Part shown: one piece after another, positions 63,901 through 64,000 of the stretch
How the letters are laid out: every line of letters begins with the position of its first letter
How positions within the stretch are numbered: position 1 is the stretch's first letter
Assembly (NCBI RefSeq): GCF_002797495.1
Contig: NZ_PGEZ01000002.1
Location: 496,001 to 560,000 of the forward strand
DNA from: Mumia flava
GTDB lineage: Bacteria > Actinomycetota > Actinomycetes > Propionibacteriales > Nocardioidaceae
Direction: 5' to 3'
DNA: 64,000 bases
Program-made: the position numbers and the translations under genes
Notes under the pieces: model-generated
What the model saw: the letters and a program-made list of their open reading frames with translations, nothing else
Told to the model about the DNA's origin: nothing
The model's database searches: none

Positions 63901-64000
63901 CCGGCCTGGGTGAGGACGACCTGGCGCGTCTCGAGCGGTCCGCACGCAGCGACGCCGCCGCGTGGTCCGAGCGGTTCGCGACCGGGACGGATCCGAGCCA
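60987..64000 (+). CDS. putA: Bifunctional proline dehydrogenase / L-glutamate gamma-semialdehyde dehydrogenase (3' end cut)
   Basis: About 1005 residues visible. PRODH barrel ~45-400 (LNINLLGEAVLGEREA; VRVVKGANLPMEQVEA; VRIGVAGHNLFDLAW). ALDH domain ~510-970 with NAD site TPPWNFPIAIPTGSTLAAL, catalytic Glu in LLAETSGKNAIV and Cys in GHAGQKCSAAS. Oxidises proline to P5C (FAD) and then to glutamate (NAD). GTG 60987 follows GGAGG with 5-nt spacing; an in-frame GTG at 60954, 6 nt after a CATACT -10, is an alternative leaderless start adding 11 residues. No N-terminal DNA-binding (RHH) domain, consistent with separate LysR control. The C-terminal region is truncated by the window. Confidence 0.93.
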   Translation, partial: MNHPAPSAVPHPGDDPRDLADDAVALVRRWLDASARIPTDKAAARLADVLEDPDGLAFTTGFVDGVIRPEDPSVAARTFRDLSRRSPRFLPWHLRTGVRVGGTVAPALPRAVIPVVRRALREMVGHLLVDASDRRLGKAIAHLRSDDVRLNINLLGEAVLGEREAARRLSGTRRLLARADVDYVSIKVSSTVAPHSPWAFDEAVEDVVDHLGPLFRQAAQAPTRKFINLDMEEYRDLDLTIAVFTRLLDQPDLMDLEAGIVLQAYLPDSLAAMIRLQEWAADRRSRGGAGIKVRVVKGANLPMEQVEAALHDWPLATWESKQATDTHYKRVLDYALRPEHVANVRIGVAGHNLFDLAWTWLLAGRRGVREQMDVEMLLGMAQSQAEVVRAEVGSLLLYTPVVHPGEFDVAIAYLVRRLEEGASQANFMSAVFDLHDDAGLFEREEQRFRRALDALDDHVPAPKRTQDRAAEAAAGIRTPSGTPFHNTPDTDPALPANRTWARAILDRVETSDLGRDLVDAHTVRTGEELESVVSGAVAAADGWAALGGAGRAEILERVADELEQRRGELLEVMASEAGKTIDQGDPEVSEAADFARWYAALARELDDVDGAEHVPARLTVVTPPWNFPIAIPTGSTLAALAAGSSVVVKPAPQSARCGSVMVETLWRAGVPKDVLRLAHVDEGDLGRTLIADPRVDRVILTGAYATAELFRSFRQDLPLLAETSGKNAIVVTPSADLDLAAKDVAASAFGHAGQKCSAASLVILVGSVARSRRFRDQLVDAVTSLTVGPPSDPTSQVGPLIEPASGKLLDALTTLAPGESWLVEPQRLDDEGRLWTPGVRTGVRRGSRVHLTEFFGPVLGVMTAETLDEAIDIQNQVDFGLTAGLHSLDSDEIGLWLDRVEAGNLYVNRGITGAIVRRQPFGGWKRSAVGAGTKAGGPDYLIGLGDWRSRPAAATAQPDAAAATLLLAARAAGLGEDDLARLERSARSDAAAWSERFATGTDPS

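Overview
This 64 kb window is ordinary chromosome from a high-GC actinobacterium. Gene content and order point to Propionibacteriales, most likely Nocardioidaceae (an Aeromicrobium- or Nocardioides-like organism); this is inferred from content, not from a marker phylogeny. Indicators are an aceE / PucR-type regulator / DUF3145 block, a dgt-dnaG pair, the rnc-mutM, rpmF-DUF177, rsmD-coaD, recG, rpmB, thiL, ddl, gpsA, cofC, hup, leuDC, gltX series that largely parallels the M. tuberculosis Rv2924c-Rv2993c region, an HU protein with a long Lys/Ala tail, and a DUF222/HNH protein. No transposase, prophage or CRISPR array was seen. Both window ends cut genes.

Layout. 0-2.4 kb: a partial epimerase-like gene, a GlxA-type AraC regulator and an SDR without the usual catalytic Ser/Tyr. 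2.4-4.5 kb: rnpB on the minus strand, a yybP-ykoY manganese riboswitch ahead of a GDT1/TMEM165 exporter, and yaaA. 4.5-11.2 kb, mostly minus: histidine phosphatase, zinc-ribbon coiled-coil protein with an apparent CTG start, Nif3-like protein, zinc alcohol dehydrogenase, tRNA-Val, AhpE-type peroxiredoxin coupled to an acyl-CoA synthetase, DUF3052. 11.5-20 kb: aceE, a PAP2 lipid phosphatase, an alpha/beta hydrolase, a FasR-like regulator, and then what looks like the remains of a fatty-acid synthesis locus. An ACP-like protein lacking the phosphopantetheine serine sits between the regulator and DUF3145, with no fabD, fabH or fabF. 21-25 kb: a four-gene siderophore-iron ABC transporter behind an IdeR/DtxR box. 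25-34 kb: tRNA-Met with its 3' end tandemly duplicated, PIG-L deacetylase, tRNA-Asn, a sigma factor with a repeat-encoded N-terminus, dnaG, dgt, a secreted lipase-like hydrolase, and a DUF222/HNH protein.

34-50 kb: DNA repair, ribosome and cofactor genes (mutM, rnc, rpmF, DUF177, coaD, rsmD, recG, a DAK-family kinase, rpmB, thiL, a RAM-domain protein, DUF3515, ddl, a trans-sulfuration enzyme, gpsA, plsC, cofC, a small OB-like protein, hup). A 20-bp minisatellite lies between the rpmB terminator and thiL. 50-53 kb: leuCD divergent from an NdgR/LtbR-type IclR regulator across a clear dyad. 53-60 kb: a methylation-damage pair (Ada-AlkA fusion plus Ogt), an SDR, tRNA-Glu and tRNA-Gln, gltX, a FAH-family hydrolase, a YchJ-like protein, uppS. 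60-64 kb: a LysR regulator divergent from a bifunctional proline dehydrogenase/P5C dehydrogenase cut by the window end.

Two window-wide traits stand out. At least fourteen genes have a TANNNT-like -10 hexamer ending 6-8 nt before the start codon, which predicts abundant leaderless mRNAs. Multi-gene units are knit together by 4-nt ATGA/GTGA stop-start overlaps.
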